Part shown: positions 16,582 through 25,870 of the stretch, piece by piece
Layout: every line of letters starts with the position of its first letter
Position numbering within the stretch: position 1 is the first letter of the stretch
Assembly: GCA_001436895.1 (NCBI GenBank)
Contig: JQAY01000001.1
Span: forward strand, 261,972 to 313,851
Source: Weissella confusa
Lineage (GTDB): Bacteria > Bacillota > Bacilli > Lactobacillales > Lactobacillaceae
Direction of reading: 5' to 3'
DNA length: 51,880 bases
Position numbers and translations under genes: made by a program
The notes under the pieces: model-generated
Told to the model about the DNA's origin: nothing
Database searches by the model: none
Seen by the model: the letters and a program-made list of their open reading frames with translations, nothing else

Positions 16582-17037
16582 ATGATAATAATGTTGAATT
16601 GGGTATTACCGATTATCTATGTGGGATATATCGTTTGGCGTCAATGGCAACCGCGGTTGGTGACGGCGTCATATAAGTTGGATGCGTTGATTTTAGCCAT
16701 CGGAGTGATTATTGCTGGAACAGCTGTCCAAAACGATTGGGTGAATCCAAACGCTGCTGGGTGGCTGATTATCGGTTTGATAGCCGTTGTATCAGTGGGG
16801 TTGCTATCGATTGCACGCACGTTATCTGAGGAAATGTGGGTGACTGATGAGGGGGATGTTGCGCATCATGCAACCGTGGGCACCGTGGTTTTCTGGATTG
16901 CATCAATTTTGTTGCATGTTGAAAGCGATCAGTTAGTGACACATAGTGGTGCATTTTCTTTGTTGTATCTGGCGTTGGCAGCCATTCTGCAAACGAAGTT
17001 AACTGAGTGGCGAGCAAGCACCAAACAAACGAAATAA
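16582..17037 (+). CDS. Small hypothetical membrane protein
   Basis: A 151-aa protein with about four or five hydrophobic helices (LNWVLPIIYVGYIVW, ALILAIGVIIAGTAV, WLIIGLIAVVSVGLL, TVGTVVFWIASILLHV, LLYLALAAILQTK) and a basic tail. The ATG at 16582 follows GAGGTG; the longer frame from 16540 starts inside the ezrA terminator and is rejected. No family recognised. It is monocistronic. Confidence 0.72.
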   Translation: MIIMLNWVLPIIYVGYIVWRQWQPRLVTASYKLDALILAIGVIIAGTAVQNDWVNPNAAGWLIIGLIAVVSVGLLSIARTLSEEMWVTDEGDVAHHATVGTVVFWIASILLHVESDQLVTHSGAFSLLYLALAAILQTKLTEWRASTKQTK

Positions 17038-17045
17038 TCAGAAGC

Positions 17046-17070
17046 GGATCGTTGCAAAACGGTCCTTTTT
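17046..17070 (+). terminator. Rho-independent terminator
   Basis: GGATCGTT at 17046-17053 pairs with 17058-17065 (GCAA tetraloop), followed by five T residues. Confidence 0.8.
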
Positions 17071-17139
17071 CTTTGTCGCGATAATTTAAAAACTTTATAC
17101 TTACAAATGTAAAGAATAACGGATTTTCGGAGGTGTATC

Positions 17140-17853
17140 ATGACATTTAAGGCAGAACAATTAGCAAGTACATTGGTGATTGGATCACAATATGTGGACG
17201 ATGTGGCTGGCTTCGTTGCGCAAGCGGTTAAGGCTGGCGTTTCAATGGTAATTTTGAACGAAGCACAATTGACTGGGGTGGAAAAGCAAAACTTGGCTGA
17301 GTACATTCGCGATGTAACGCGTACTGCAGATGTTGCCTTCATGATTGCCGACGATGTTGCACTCGCGGCCGCTGTTGGAGCTGACGGTGTGTACATTACC
17401 GATCGTCACCAAGTGAACGAATTGACTGCGCAAGCACAAGCGGCTGACTTGTACACGGGTGTTTCAATTAACAATCGTACTGAGTTGTTGGAAGAAGAGC
17501 CAGCTGGTTTGGCATTCTACAGTGTTAGCCCAGTGTACCCAAGCCGTCACGTGACGGAAGAATCACCAATTGAGCACTTGGCAGGGTTGACGACGGTTGT
17601 TCAAAACAGTGATTTGCCTGTTGTCGCAATGGGTGGTATCACTGTTGCCCGTTTGAAGGACATTGTCCGCATGGGTGTTTACGGTGCTGCTGCTATCGAC
17701 GCCTTTGTTGATGCTGATGATTTGGTTGCCGCGGTGGCTGCATTTAACGATACATTTGCGGGGATGACGGTGGATCAAGCGTTGGGTAACACGCGCTACG
17801 GTTTGGCAATTCCAGGCAAGCACACAAACGCCGTTCAAGGTGAACTACACTAA
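17140..17853 (+). CDS. Thiamine-phosphate-synthase-like (ThiE/TenI) protein
   Basis: A 237-aa TIM-barrel protein of the ThiE/TenI superfamily. Seen: GADGVYIT (80-87), FYSVSPVYPS (126-135) and VAMGGIT (162-168), which are equivalents of the ThiE strands GADGVHxGQ, YIGVGPxxPT and VAIGGI. The pyrimidine-binding block (usually FQxREK) reads VSMVILNE and the HxGQ motif is lost. The normal ND before the diphosphate site is changed to ADD. A 25-residue C-terminal extension follows the barrel. No other thi gene is near. It may no longer make thiamine phosphate; a regulatory or different aldolase-type role is possible. SD is GGAGGTG. Confidence 0.7.
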   Translation: MTFKAEQLASTLVIGSQYVDDVAGFVAQAVKAGVSMVILNEAQLTGVEKQNLAEYIRDVTRTADVAFMIADDVALAAAVGADGVYITDRHQVNELTAQAQAADLYTGVSINNRTELLEEEPAGLAFYSVSPVYPSRHVTEESPIEHLAGLTTVVQNSDLPVVAMGGITVARLKDIVRMGVYGAAAIDAFVDADDLVAAVAAFNDTFAGMTVDQALGNTRYGLAIPGKHTNAVQGELH

Positions 17854-17861
17854 TAACAGAT

Positions 17862-17912
17862 AAAAACGCCCCCAGATGAGTAACAGAACTCATCTAGGGG
17901 CGTTATTTTTTA
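17862..17912. terminator. Bidirectional terminator
   Basis: A 17-bp stem with one mismatch (17865-17881 with 17888-17904), flanked by A and T runs, lies between the convergent ThiE-like gene and NCS2 permease gene and can serve both. Confidence 0.85.
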
Positions 17913-17918
17913 TCAAGT

Positions 17919-19226
17919 TTAGTGGGCGACGATGAATAGGAACAACATGAAGATGAATGCTAGGGCATACATCAATGGGTGAACCTTACCAGCGCGCTTC
18001 GTAGCAATCATCATGATTGGGTACAAGATGAATCCCAATGCAATACCGTCAGAGATTGAGTACGTCAATGGCATACCAATGACAATCAAGAATGAAGGTG
18101 CTGCGATTGCGAAGTCATCCCAATCGATGTTACGCAAGTTCTCGGCCATCAATACACCAACAACAACCAAAGCTGGTGCTGTTACTTGTGACGTTACCAC
18201 TGTCAAAAGTGGTGAGAACATCAAAGCGAAGATGAACAAGATACCAGTTGTGATTGACGTCAAACCTGAACGACCACCAACAGCCATACCTGATGAAGAC
18301 TCAACGTAGGCTGAAGTAGGTGACGTTCCAAGAATAGCACCTGCCGTCATACCAACAGCGTCGGCCATCAAAGCGCGACCAGCACGTGGCATCTTGCCAT
18401 CCTTCATGAAGCCAGCTTGGGTTGCCAAGCCAATCATTGTACCAGCAGTGTCAAAGAATGTCACAATCAAGAACGTCAAAACAACTGTCCACAATTGGAA
18501 TGTGTTGATGTCCGTGATGTGTAAGATTGATTCACCGAACGTTGGTGCCAATGAAGGTGCGGCTGAAACAATGTGCGTTGGCAAGTCAATCAAACCTGAA
18601 ATGATTCCCACGATTGCAGTTAGCACCATACCGATAAAGATGGCAGCTGGGACGCGTGTGGCAATCAAGATGAACGTCACAATAATCCCGAAGATTGCAA
18701 GCAATGATGTACCTGACGTCAAGTGACCAAGTGAGACCATTGTTGATTCGTTAGCAACAATCAAACCAGCGTTAGCCAAGCCGATGAAAGCGATGAACAA
18801 ACCGATACCAGCTGCGATGGCAACCTTCAAGTCTTGTGGAATCATGTTGATGATGGTTTCACGAATCTTGAAGAATGTTAGCAACAAGAAGATGATGGCA
18901 GCAATCAAAACACCAGCCATCGCAGTTTGCCAAGGCACCTTCATCCCGATTACAACAGAGTAAGCGAAGAAGGCGTTCACACCAAGTCCAGGTGCGATAG
19001 CGATTGGGTAACGGGCAACTAATCCCATGAAGATTGTTGCGATAGCGGCAGCAACACCAGTAGCGGTGAAGACGGCACCCTTGTCCATCCCAGCGGCTCC
19101 CAAAACCGTTGGGTTAACGAACAAAATGTAGGCCATTGAGACAAAAGTCGTCAATCCGGCAATTAGCTCAGTACGGAAGTTTGTTCCGAGTTCGCCAAAA
19201 CGGAAATATTTTGCAACAGAGTTCAT
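17919..19226 (-). CDS. NCS2-family purine permease (AzgA/PbuG type)
   Basis: A 435-aa purine:H+ symporter, probably for guanine, hypoxanthine or adenine. It has about 12-14 hydrophobic helices. The signature region PGLGVNAFFAYSVV (about 74-87) is the AzgA-type PGMGLNA block. The later DTAGTMIGLATQAG holds the substrate-binding Asp, and SPTSAYVESSSG follows. The gene is divergent from the P-type ATPase. Its upstream region has several CGAAC boxes matching PurR boxes, which fits purine control. SD is GAGGAG. Confidence 0.9.
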   Translation of the reverse strand: MNSVAKYFRFGELGTNFRTELIAGLTTFVSMAYILFVNPTVLGAAGMDKGAVFTATGVAAAIATIFMGLVARYPIAIAPGLGVNAFFAYSVVIGMKVPWQTAMAGVLIAAIIFLLLTFFKIRETIINMIPQDLKVAIAAGIGLFIAFIGLANAGLIVANESTMVSLGHLTSGTSLLAIFGIIVTFILIATRVPAAIFIGMVLTAIVGIISGLIDLPTHIVSAAPSLAPTFGESILHITDINTFQLWTVVLTFLIVTFFDTAGTMIGLATQAGFMKDGKMPRAGRALMADAVGMTAGAILGTSPTSAYVESSSGMAVGGRSGLTSITTGILFIFALMFSPLLTVVTSQVTAPALVVVGVLMAENLRNIDWDDFAIAAPSFLIVIGMPLTYSISDGIALGFILYPIMMIATKRAGKVHPLMYALAFIFMLFLFIVAH

Positions 19227-19289
19227 CTGTATCTCCTCAAATAGATAGAATAAAATAAGTTCTTTCGTAACAATTTCATAGTTTAGGCG

Positions 19290-19368
19290 ATGAAACGTTC
19301 GTTGTCAACGAAATTCACGAACAAATGACGAAATGTAAGTGTAATCTTTCGCAAAATACGAACGTTTT
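19290..19368. promoter_or_regulatory. PurBox-like sites before the purine permease
   Basis: CGAAC-centred boxes: 19290-19305 (- strand, ACAACGAACGTTTCAT), 19314-19326 (+ strand) and 19353-19368 (+ strand, AAAATACGAACGTTTT). They match the PurR consensus (A/T-rich CCGAAC or ACGAAC A/T-rich). PurR sites come as spaced pairs in opposite orientation, as here. The - strand permease gene is 64 bp away. Confidence 0.65.
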
Positions 19369-19407
19369 CAAAATTTGAGCACATTATTAGGTCTAAGTAA
19401 CGGAAAT

Positions 19408-19416
19408 TGTTAAAAT
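19408..19416 (+). promoter_or_regulatory. Extended -10 promoter of the P-type ATPase
   Basis: TGT-TAAAAT at 19408-19416 is an extended -10; TTAGGT at 19387-19392 is a poor -35 (18 bp). Confidence 0.45.
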
Positions 19417-19458
19417 GTAACTGAGAAGAGATATGCCGACGAAGAGGAGGGCCGACAT

Positions 19459-22041
19459 ATGATATATCAGGAGATGTTAACGCAAGTCATTGAAAAGATG
19501 CGGGTTCAACCCGATACGGGGTTAACCGACGCTCAAGTTCAAGAGGCGCGTGAAAAATATGGGGATAACCGTTTTGTAGAACCGCCAAAAGAGGGGCTGG
19601 TTAAGAAAGTTATTCGGAGTTTAAGTGATATTACAACAATTATTTTGATCATAGCAGCGGTCATTTCATTGGTGACAACTGTTATTCAAGGGCACGGCGA
19701 TTACTTTGAGAGTTTCTTGATTATTGCCATTGTTGTTATTAATTCCGTCTTGTCGATTGTGCAAGAGGGACGTGCCGAGAAGGCTTTGGATTCATTGAAG
19801 GGCTTAGAGCGCGAAGAAGCTAAGGTTCGCCGTAATGGTGAAGTCATATTTGTACCAATGACTGATGTGGTTGTTGGGGATATTTTGGTTCTTGAAAATG
19901 GGGTGAAGATTCCAGCCGATGCGCGTTTGCTGAAGACGTCTGATTTACGTGTCGAAGAATCTGCGTTGACTGGTGAAAGCCAACCAATTGAAAAGGACGA
20001 AGATTTTATTACTGGTGAGAGCGTGCCGTTGGGCGATCGCTTAAACATGGTTTACCGCGGGACAACCATTGTTAATGGGCGTGCCGAAGCGGTTGTTGTG
20101 GCAACTGGTATGGAAACCGAAATGGGTAAGATTGCCGGTTTGCTTGGTGCCGAAGAACGTGAAATGACACCAATGCAAAAGCGTTTGGCGCAATTGGGTC
20201 GTCAATTAACGGTTGTGGCCATTGTCGCAGCGTTGATTGTCTTGGTATTGGGTATCATGCAAGGAGACCCAATCATGGAGCTGTTCATGACAGCCGTCTC
20301 ATTGGCCGTCGCGGTGGTACCTGAGACGCTGATGGTTATCGTGACGATTACGTTGGCACTGGGTGTGCAACGAATGGCTGCCCGCCACGCGATTGTGCGT
20401 CGTTTGCCAGCCGTTGAAACGTTGGGATCAGCGAGCGTGATTGCATCGGATAAGACGGGGACGTTGACGCAAAACAAGATGACAGCGCGTCAAGTTTGGG
20501 ATGCAACCAAAGATGAAGTTGTGCCAGTCGACCAAGTTGATACCGTACCAGATGCACTTCGCTTTGGTGCATTATCAACTAATGTGACGGTGCAAGATGG
20601 GCAACTAAGCGGTTTGCCAACTGAAATCGCCTTGGTGGCTGGTATCGGTGGCGCTGATGCTTATCGTGACTTGCAAGCTGAGTATCCAAAGGTTTATGAA
20701 ATTCCGTTTAACTCAACTCGTAAGCGTATGACCACGGTACACAAGGTGGCGGATGGTTACTTGGCAGTTACCAAGGGCGCCTTCGATGTCTTGTTACCAA
20801 AGTTACCAGCAGATGTTCAAAGTCGCGCAACAGAAATCAACCAGCAATTTGGTGATCAAGCATTGCGTGTGATTACGGTTGCGATGACTAAGTTGGCGAC
20901 GATTTCTGAAGAACCGACAGCCGAAGAGTTGGAGCAAAACCTACAGTTGCTCGGACTGGTTGGGATTATTGATCCGCCACGTCCAGAGTCAGCGCAAGCC
21001 GTTGCGGAAGCCCGTGCGGCTGGTATTAAGACGGTAATGATTACCGGTGACCACGTGGCGACAGCAAGTGCGATTGCCCGTGAAATTGGCATTTTGTTGC
21101 CAACTGATAAGGCATTAACGGGTGCTGAATTGCACGCCATGTCAGATGAGCAGTTGGATGCAACAGTCCAAGACTATGCCGTATATGCCCGTGTTACGCC
21201 AGAGGATAAGATTCGAATTGTTAAAGCCTGGCAGAAGCGTGGTGATGTGGTGGCGATGACTGGGGATGGTGTGAACGATGCGCCAGCCTTGAATGCTGCT
21301 AATGCCGGAATCGCCATGGGTCAGACTGGAACCGATGTTGCCCGGGAAGCGGCTGATATCGTCTTGACCGACGATAACTTCGCGACAATCGTGCATGCGG
21401 TTGAAGAAGGCCGTGGCATTTACGGCAACATCCGTAAGACAATTAACTTCCTGATGAGTGCTAACATGTCAGAAATTATCGTGATTGTCATGGCGATGAT
21501 CTTCGGCTGGGGCAGCCCGTTTATGGCAGCCCAGTTGTTGTTCATTAACTTGGTATCTGATGGTTTGCCAGGATTCGCCTTGGCTAAGGAGCCAGCGCAC
21601 GGTGATGTGATGAATGAGAAGCCAATCAACCCAAAGGCCAGCGTATTTGCGCATGGATTGGGTATTCGCATTGCCTTTAATGCCATCATGTTCGCCGTGA
21701 TTACGCTGTTAGCCCAAGGGTACGGTGTCTGGACGGGTAACGTTGAAGCTGGTCACACAATGGCGTTCGTTGTCTTGTCGATGACGTCAATCTTGCACGT
21801 CTTTAATATCCGTAGTGAAAAGTCGATGTTCCGCATCAAGTTTTCAGCAAATCGCAGTTTGGTAATGATGGCCATTTTGGCAGCAGTATTGAGTTTGTTG
21901 GTTGTGACGGTACCGGTGACGCAAGAGATTTTCCACTTCCACGCCTTGACGACTGCACAATGGATTATCACTGCAATCTTATCAGTGATTCCGAATATTG
22001 CCTGGGAAATCATTAAGATTGTCAACCGCAATAACCATTAA
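19459..22041 (+). CDS. P-type cation-transporting ATPase, probable Ca2+ type (P2A)
   Basis: An 860-aa ion pump. Phosphorylation site DKTGTLT with Asp331; LTGES (170-174) in the A domain; MTGDGVNDAPAL hinge; about ten membrane helices. The ion-site residues follow the Ca2+-ATPase pattern. VVPET in M4 has the Glu, NFLMSANMSE in M5 has Asn and Glu, and NLVSDGLP in M6 has Asn and Asp. This supports Ca2+ (or Mn2+) export rather than K+ or heavy metal transport. The SD is GAGGAGG. It is divergent from the purine permease with 232 bp between, and is followed by a weak hairpin before purA. Full length for PMR1-type bacterial enzymes. Confidence 0.9.
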   Translation: MIYQEMLTQVIEKMRVQPDTGLTDAQVQEAREKYGDNRFVEPPKEGLVKKVIRSLSDITTIILIIAAVISLVTTVIQGHGDYFESFLIIAIVVINSVLSIVQEGRAEKALDSLKGLEREEAKVRRNGEVIFVPMTDVVVGDILVLENGVKIPADARLLKTSDLRVEESALTGESQPIEKDEDFITGESVPLGDRLNMVYRGTTIVNGRAEAVVVATGMETEMGKIAGLLGAEEREMTPMQKRLAQLGRQLTVVAIVAALIVLVLGIMQGDPIMELFMTAVSLAVAVVPETLMVIVTITLALGVQRMAARHAIVRRLPAVETLGSASVIASDKTGTLTQNKMTARQVWDATKDEVVPVDQVDTVPDALRFGALSTNVTVQDGQLSGLPTEIALVAGIGGADAYRDLQAEYPKVYEIPFNSTRKRMTTVHKVADGYLAVTKGAFDVLLPKLPADVQSRATEINQQFGDQALRVITVAMTKLATISEEPTAEELEQNLQLLGLVGIIDPPRPESAQAVAEARAAGIKTVMITGDHVATASAIAREIGILLPTDKALTGAELHAMSDEQLDATVQDYAVYARVTPEDKIRIVKAWQKRGDVVAMTGDGVNDAPALNAANAGIAMGQTGTDVAREAADIVLTDDNFATIVHAVEEGRGIYGNIRKTINFLMSANMSEIIVIVMAMIFGWGSPFMAAQLLFINLVSDGLPGFALAKEPAHGDVMNEKPINPKASVFAHGLGIRIAFNAIMFAVITLLAQGYGVWTGNVEAGHTMAFVVLSMTSILHVFNIRSEKSMFRIKFSANRSLVMMAILAAVLSLLVVTVPVTQEIFHFHALTTAQWIITAILSVIPNIAWEIIKIVNRNNH

Positions 22042-22051
22042 TGTTAAAGCG

Positions 22052-22078
22052 ATATACTTCGGTGTATCGCTTTTTATT
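22052..22078 (+). terminator. Weak terminator after the ATPase gene
   Basis: AAGCGATATAC pairs with GTATCGCTT (22047-22070 area), followed by T residues; a 9-bp stem with a short CTTCG-like loop. Confidence 0.65.
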
Positions 22079-22146
22079 ATGCACAAAATGTAATGAATGT
22101 TACGAAAACACGAATAATCAACAGTGTGAATTAAAAGTAGTCGTCA

Positions 22147-22251
22147 AAAATCGAACTTTAACGCTAATTAGTGTTGAAACTTCAAATGTTTGTTGATAAA
22201 ATAGATTTTGTGATAAAACGTTTTGAAATGTTCGTGTTTTGCGAACGTTCC
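22147..22251 (+). promoter_or_regulatory. PurBox-like sites upstream of purA
   Basis: CGAAC boxes at 22147-22160 (AAAATCGAACTTTA), 22225-22240 (- strand, AAAACACGAACATTTC) and 22237-22251 (TTTTGCGAACGTTCC). The last two face each other and lie 20-35 bases before purA. This fits PurR control of purA, well known in Bacilli. The assignment is from motif only. Confidence 0.6.
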
Positions 22252-22256
22252 AGTAA

Positions 22257-23564
<1,308 letters not shown>

Positions 23565-23568
23565 AAAC

Positions 23569-24105
23569 ATGGAAACAATGACGTTGCAACGGACTGTTTT
23601 GGGAACTGAAGAAATCGCTGCGATGGTTGAACGCGTCGCAGCTGAAATCAACGATGCAACGGCACATGTTGACCGACCTGTTTTTGTGGGAGTCATGAAG
23701 GGTGCCTACATTTGGATGGCTGATTTGCTGCGTGCGGTTGGCCGTGACGTTGAAACGGATTATATCGATGTGTCGAGTTACGTGGGGGATTCGTCAACTG
23801 GTCACATTACGATTCAACGTGATTTGAAGGTTGACCTAGCCGGCCGTACCGTCGTTATCCTAGATGAAGTGATTGATACGGGATTGACGTTGCGTTATCT
23901 AAAAGCTGACTTTGAGAAGCGAGGGGCTGATCAAGTGTTGGTGGCGGTAGCGGTCGACAAGCGTGATGATGTGTCCGCCGGGGGTATTACACCTGACTTT
24001 GTGGGAGCGAAAGTACCAAACGAATTCTTGGTTGGTTATGGCATGGACTATAACAACCACCACCGCAACTTGCCATATGTTGCGGTGCTATCATTAGAAA
24101 AATAG
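23569..24105 (+). CDS. hpt: Hypoxanthine phosphoribosyltransferase
   Basis: A 178-aa salvage enzyme that makes IMP/GMP from hypoxanthine or guanine and PRPP. The PRPP-binding loop is VVILDEVIDTGLTL (usual EDIIDTGxTL). VFVGVMKGAYIWMADLLR is the N-terminal strand-helix and DFVGAKVPNEFLVGYGMDYN the C-terminal purine-specificity region. The start is the ATG at 23569 after GGAACGAGGGG, because an upstream frame overlaps purA. It is coupled to purA, a sensible pairing of purine synthesis and salvage. The residues before IDTG vary (DEV) from the usual acidic pair. Confidence 0.92.
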   Translation: METMTLQRTVLGTEEIAAMVERVAAEINDATAHVDRPVFVGVMKGAYIWMADLLRAVGRDVETDYIDVSSYVGDSSTGHITIQRDLKVDLAGRTVVILDEVIDTGLTLRYLKADFEKRGADQVLVAVAVDKRDDVSAGGITPDFVGAKVPNEFLVGYGMDYNNHHRNLPYVAVLSLEK

Positions 24106-24121
24106 TATCACCTAATATTCA

Positions 24122-24161
24122 CCGCCCTAGCTAGTCGTAATGACTGGCTAGGGTTGGTTTT
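24122..24161 (+). terminator. Rho-independent terminator
   Basis: A 12-bp stem with one G-U (24125-24136 with 24142-24153) and a T-rich but interrupted tail after hpt. Confidence 0.7.
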
Positions 24162-24276
24162 GTTCATAATCGCAATAAGGCGTCCGCTGAATTTTTTTGG
24201 TGACAAAACGAGCCGGTTTGACGCTAATTTGGTCTCAAGATATAGTTGCGGTATCAAATATTTGGGGGACTGAGTT

Positions 24277-24867
24277 ATGGAAAAGAATGCTGTTATTGCG
24301 GTGTTTCCGAAAGATGAGCAAGCTTACAAAGCGTTTATGGATTTAAAAGAAAACGAGCGGATTATTTCAGCTGGCCTCGTGACGGTTCAAGGAGAACACG
24401 ACTTTAAATTAAAGGATTCATTTACAACCCGCGATGATTCGGGTTGGTTGACTGGGTCAGTGTTTGGTTCAGCAATTGGCTTAATTGGTGGTCCGCTGGG
24501 CGTTTTGTTCGGCGGTACGTTGGGAGCTTTAGTGGGGGCTGATTCGGATGTTGCACAGGTGGCATCTGATCAGGTGTTGCTGGCGTTCATGGCAACGCGC
24601 CTTTCTGAGGGAGATACGGCAGTACTAATTGTTGTTGAAGAGGATGATGAATGGGCTTTGGACCGTGAGTTAATCGCAGCAGGTGCAGACCCAATTGCTC
24701 GTCAGAGCCTCGACACATTGATTAAAGAAGTGGCGCGTGCTGAAATGATTGCAGGTGATGTGGCAAATCTTGTACGTGAAACAGAAAAAGCTGAAAACAA
24801 GTTAGCACGTGAAAAGAAAATTAATGAAAAAGTTGCGGAATTAAAGGCGCGTTTCAATCTGGATTAG
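24277..24867 (+). CDS. DUF1269-like protein with a glycine-zipper segment
   Basis: A 196-aa protein. The N-terminus (EKNAVIAVFPKDEQAYKAFMDLKE) resembles DUF1269/AsnC-like ferredoxin-fold domains. The middle (about 66-90: SVFGSAIGLIGGPLGVLFGGTLGALVG) is a glycine zipper that could insert in the membrane. A charged coiled-coil tail follows. Function unknown; DUF1269 proteins are often stress-related. SD is GGGGGA. It is monocistronic. Confidence 0.7.
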   Translation: MEKNAVIAVFPKDEQAYKAFMDLKENERIISAGLVTVQGEHDFKLKDSFTTRDDSGWLTGSVFGSAIGLIGGPLGVLFGGTLGALVGADSDVAQVASDQVLLAFMATRLSEGDTAVLIVVEEDDEWALDRELIAAGADPIARQSLDTLIKEVARAEMIAGDVANLVRETEKAENKLAREKKINEKVAELKARFNLD

Positions 24868-24914
24868 AATAAACAAAAAAATTAGCATTTTTAAAAACTA
24901 AGACAAAATATGGC

Positions 24915-24953
24915 AAAACGACCTGGCTGGTAATCAACGAGTCAGGTCGTTTT
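24915..24953 (+). terminator. Rho-independent terminator
   Basis: A 14-bp stem with one G-U pair (24915-24928 with 24940-24953) after the DUF1269 gene. Confidence 0.8.
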
Positions 24954-24954
24954 A

Positions 24955-24983
24955 TTGCTTACTTTTACACATTTCTATATAAT
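24955..24983 (+). promoter_or_regulatory. Promoter of the fusB-like gene
   Basis: TTGCTT at 24955-24960, 17-bp spacer and consensus TATAAT at 24978-24983. It sits directly after the preceding terminator. Confidence 0.65.
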
Positions 24984-25012
24984 GATTGAACTATGGAAAA
25001 CGAATGGAGTTG

Positions 25013-25072
25013 ATGAAGATGCCAGTATTTGGGTCATTGTCTGTACGCCACATGAAGGTTAATTCAAATTAA
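25013..25072 (+). CDS. Short leader ORF upstream of the FusB-type gene
   Basis: A 19-codon ORF (17 if the ATG at 25019 is used, giving MPVFGSLSVRHMKVNSN) lies in the 142-nt leader between promoter and EF-G-binding gene. GGAG precedes the first ATG by 4 bases and the second by 10. TACGCC at 25044-25049, inside the ORF, pairs with GGCGTA at 25084-25089. Its first five bases could alternatively pair with GCGTA next to the fusB-like ribosome site. This layout resembles translational attenuation of antibiotic-response genes. Too short for firm proof of coding. Confidence 0.45.
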   Translation: MKMPVFGSLSVRHMKVNSN

Positions 25073-25125
25073 TTATCATCGCCGGCGTAGTCTGTGCGAT
25101 GTGTATCTTGAAATGGAGCGTAAAC

Positions 25126-25770
25126 ATGGACAAACAATTACAACCGCACGAATTCGTTGCAATCAAAGAACAAGTCATCATCTTGAACAAGGCGTTTAAC
25201 TCAGTTAACGATAAGAACGTTAAGTCTGTCGTTCAGGCCGATGTTATTGAAACAGTTAAGGCCATTTTGCCAGACACGGATGTCGCCAATGAGTTCTTGG
25301 CGCAATTGCCTGAAATTGCACTGTCAAAGCAACGTGCTGAACATGCATTTAAGCAACTTGCCGAATTGGTGACGCCGTTCCCTGAGTTGAGCGCAAATCA
25401 ACTTGGCAAGTTATTCAAGAAGGTTAAGAAGCTACCTGAACCTAAGTGGGAAAACATGAATCGTCATGAAATGACCTACTTAGGATGGAATGACAATGGT
25501 AGCCAAAAGAAGTACATCGTCGCACCACGTGACGGTAAGTTGGTGGGCATCTATGGTGATTTCGATCCAAAGCCGTTGAACGGATTGTGCGCCATCTGTC
25601 ACCAACTAGGAACGGTTTCAATGTTCCTATCAAAGGTGAAGTCACGAGGTGCTGAAGGTAATTATACGAAGCGCGGTAATCTTATTTGCCGTGATAGCTC
25701 ACTTTGCAATGCACAATTGAGCAGCCTAGACTACCTTGCAAGCTTTGTAGAAACGACACTTGTTAAGTAA
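25126..25770 (+). CDS. FusB/FusC-family EF-G-binding protein
   Basis: A 214-aa protein resembling FusB, which binds elongation factor G and frees fusidic-acid-stalled EF-G from the ribosome. Seen: PHEF and KEQ at the N-terminus, LFKKVKKLPEPKW, YLGWNDNGSQKKYI, LVGIYGDF. The C-terminal treble-clef zinc finger has Cys155, Cys158, Cys188 and Cys194 (GLCAICHQ ... LICRDSSLC), all as in FusB. FusB-family proteins occur as acquired resistance genes in staphylococci and as chromosomal housekeeping homologues in other Firmicutes. The ATG at 25126 follows TGGAGCG; an upstream ATG in frame (25099) lacks a site. Low-level fusidic acid protection is inferred. Confidence 0.88.
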   Translation: MDKQLQPHEFVAIKEQVIILNKAFNSVNDKNVKSVVQADVIETVKAILPDTDVANEFLAQLPEIALSKQRAEHAFKQLAELVTPFPELSANQLGKLFKKVKKLPEPKWENMNRHEMTYLGWNDNGSQKKYIVAPRDGKLVGIYGDFDPKPLNGLCAICHQLGTVSMFLSKVKSRGAEGNYTKRGNLICRDSSLCNAQLSSLDYLASFVETTLVK

Positions 25771-25782
25771 ACAAAACACAGC

Positions 25783-25821
25783 AAAACGCCCAGACTGGTA
25801 CAAGACTAGTCTGGGCGTTTT
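25783..25821 (+). terminator. Rho-independent terminator
   Basis: A 17-bp stem with one G-U (25783-25799 with 25805-25821) after the FusB-type gene. Confidence 0.9.
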
Positions 25822-25870
25822 GTGTGCGACCGTGGTATAACTAACGTAATAAAACATTGGAGGCATCATC

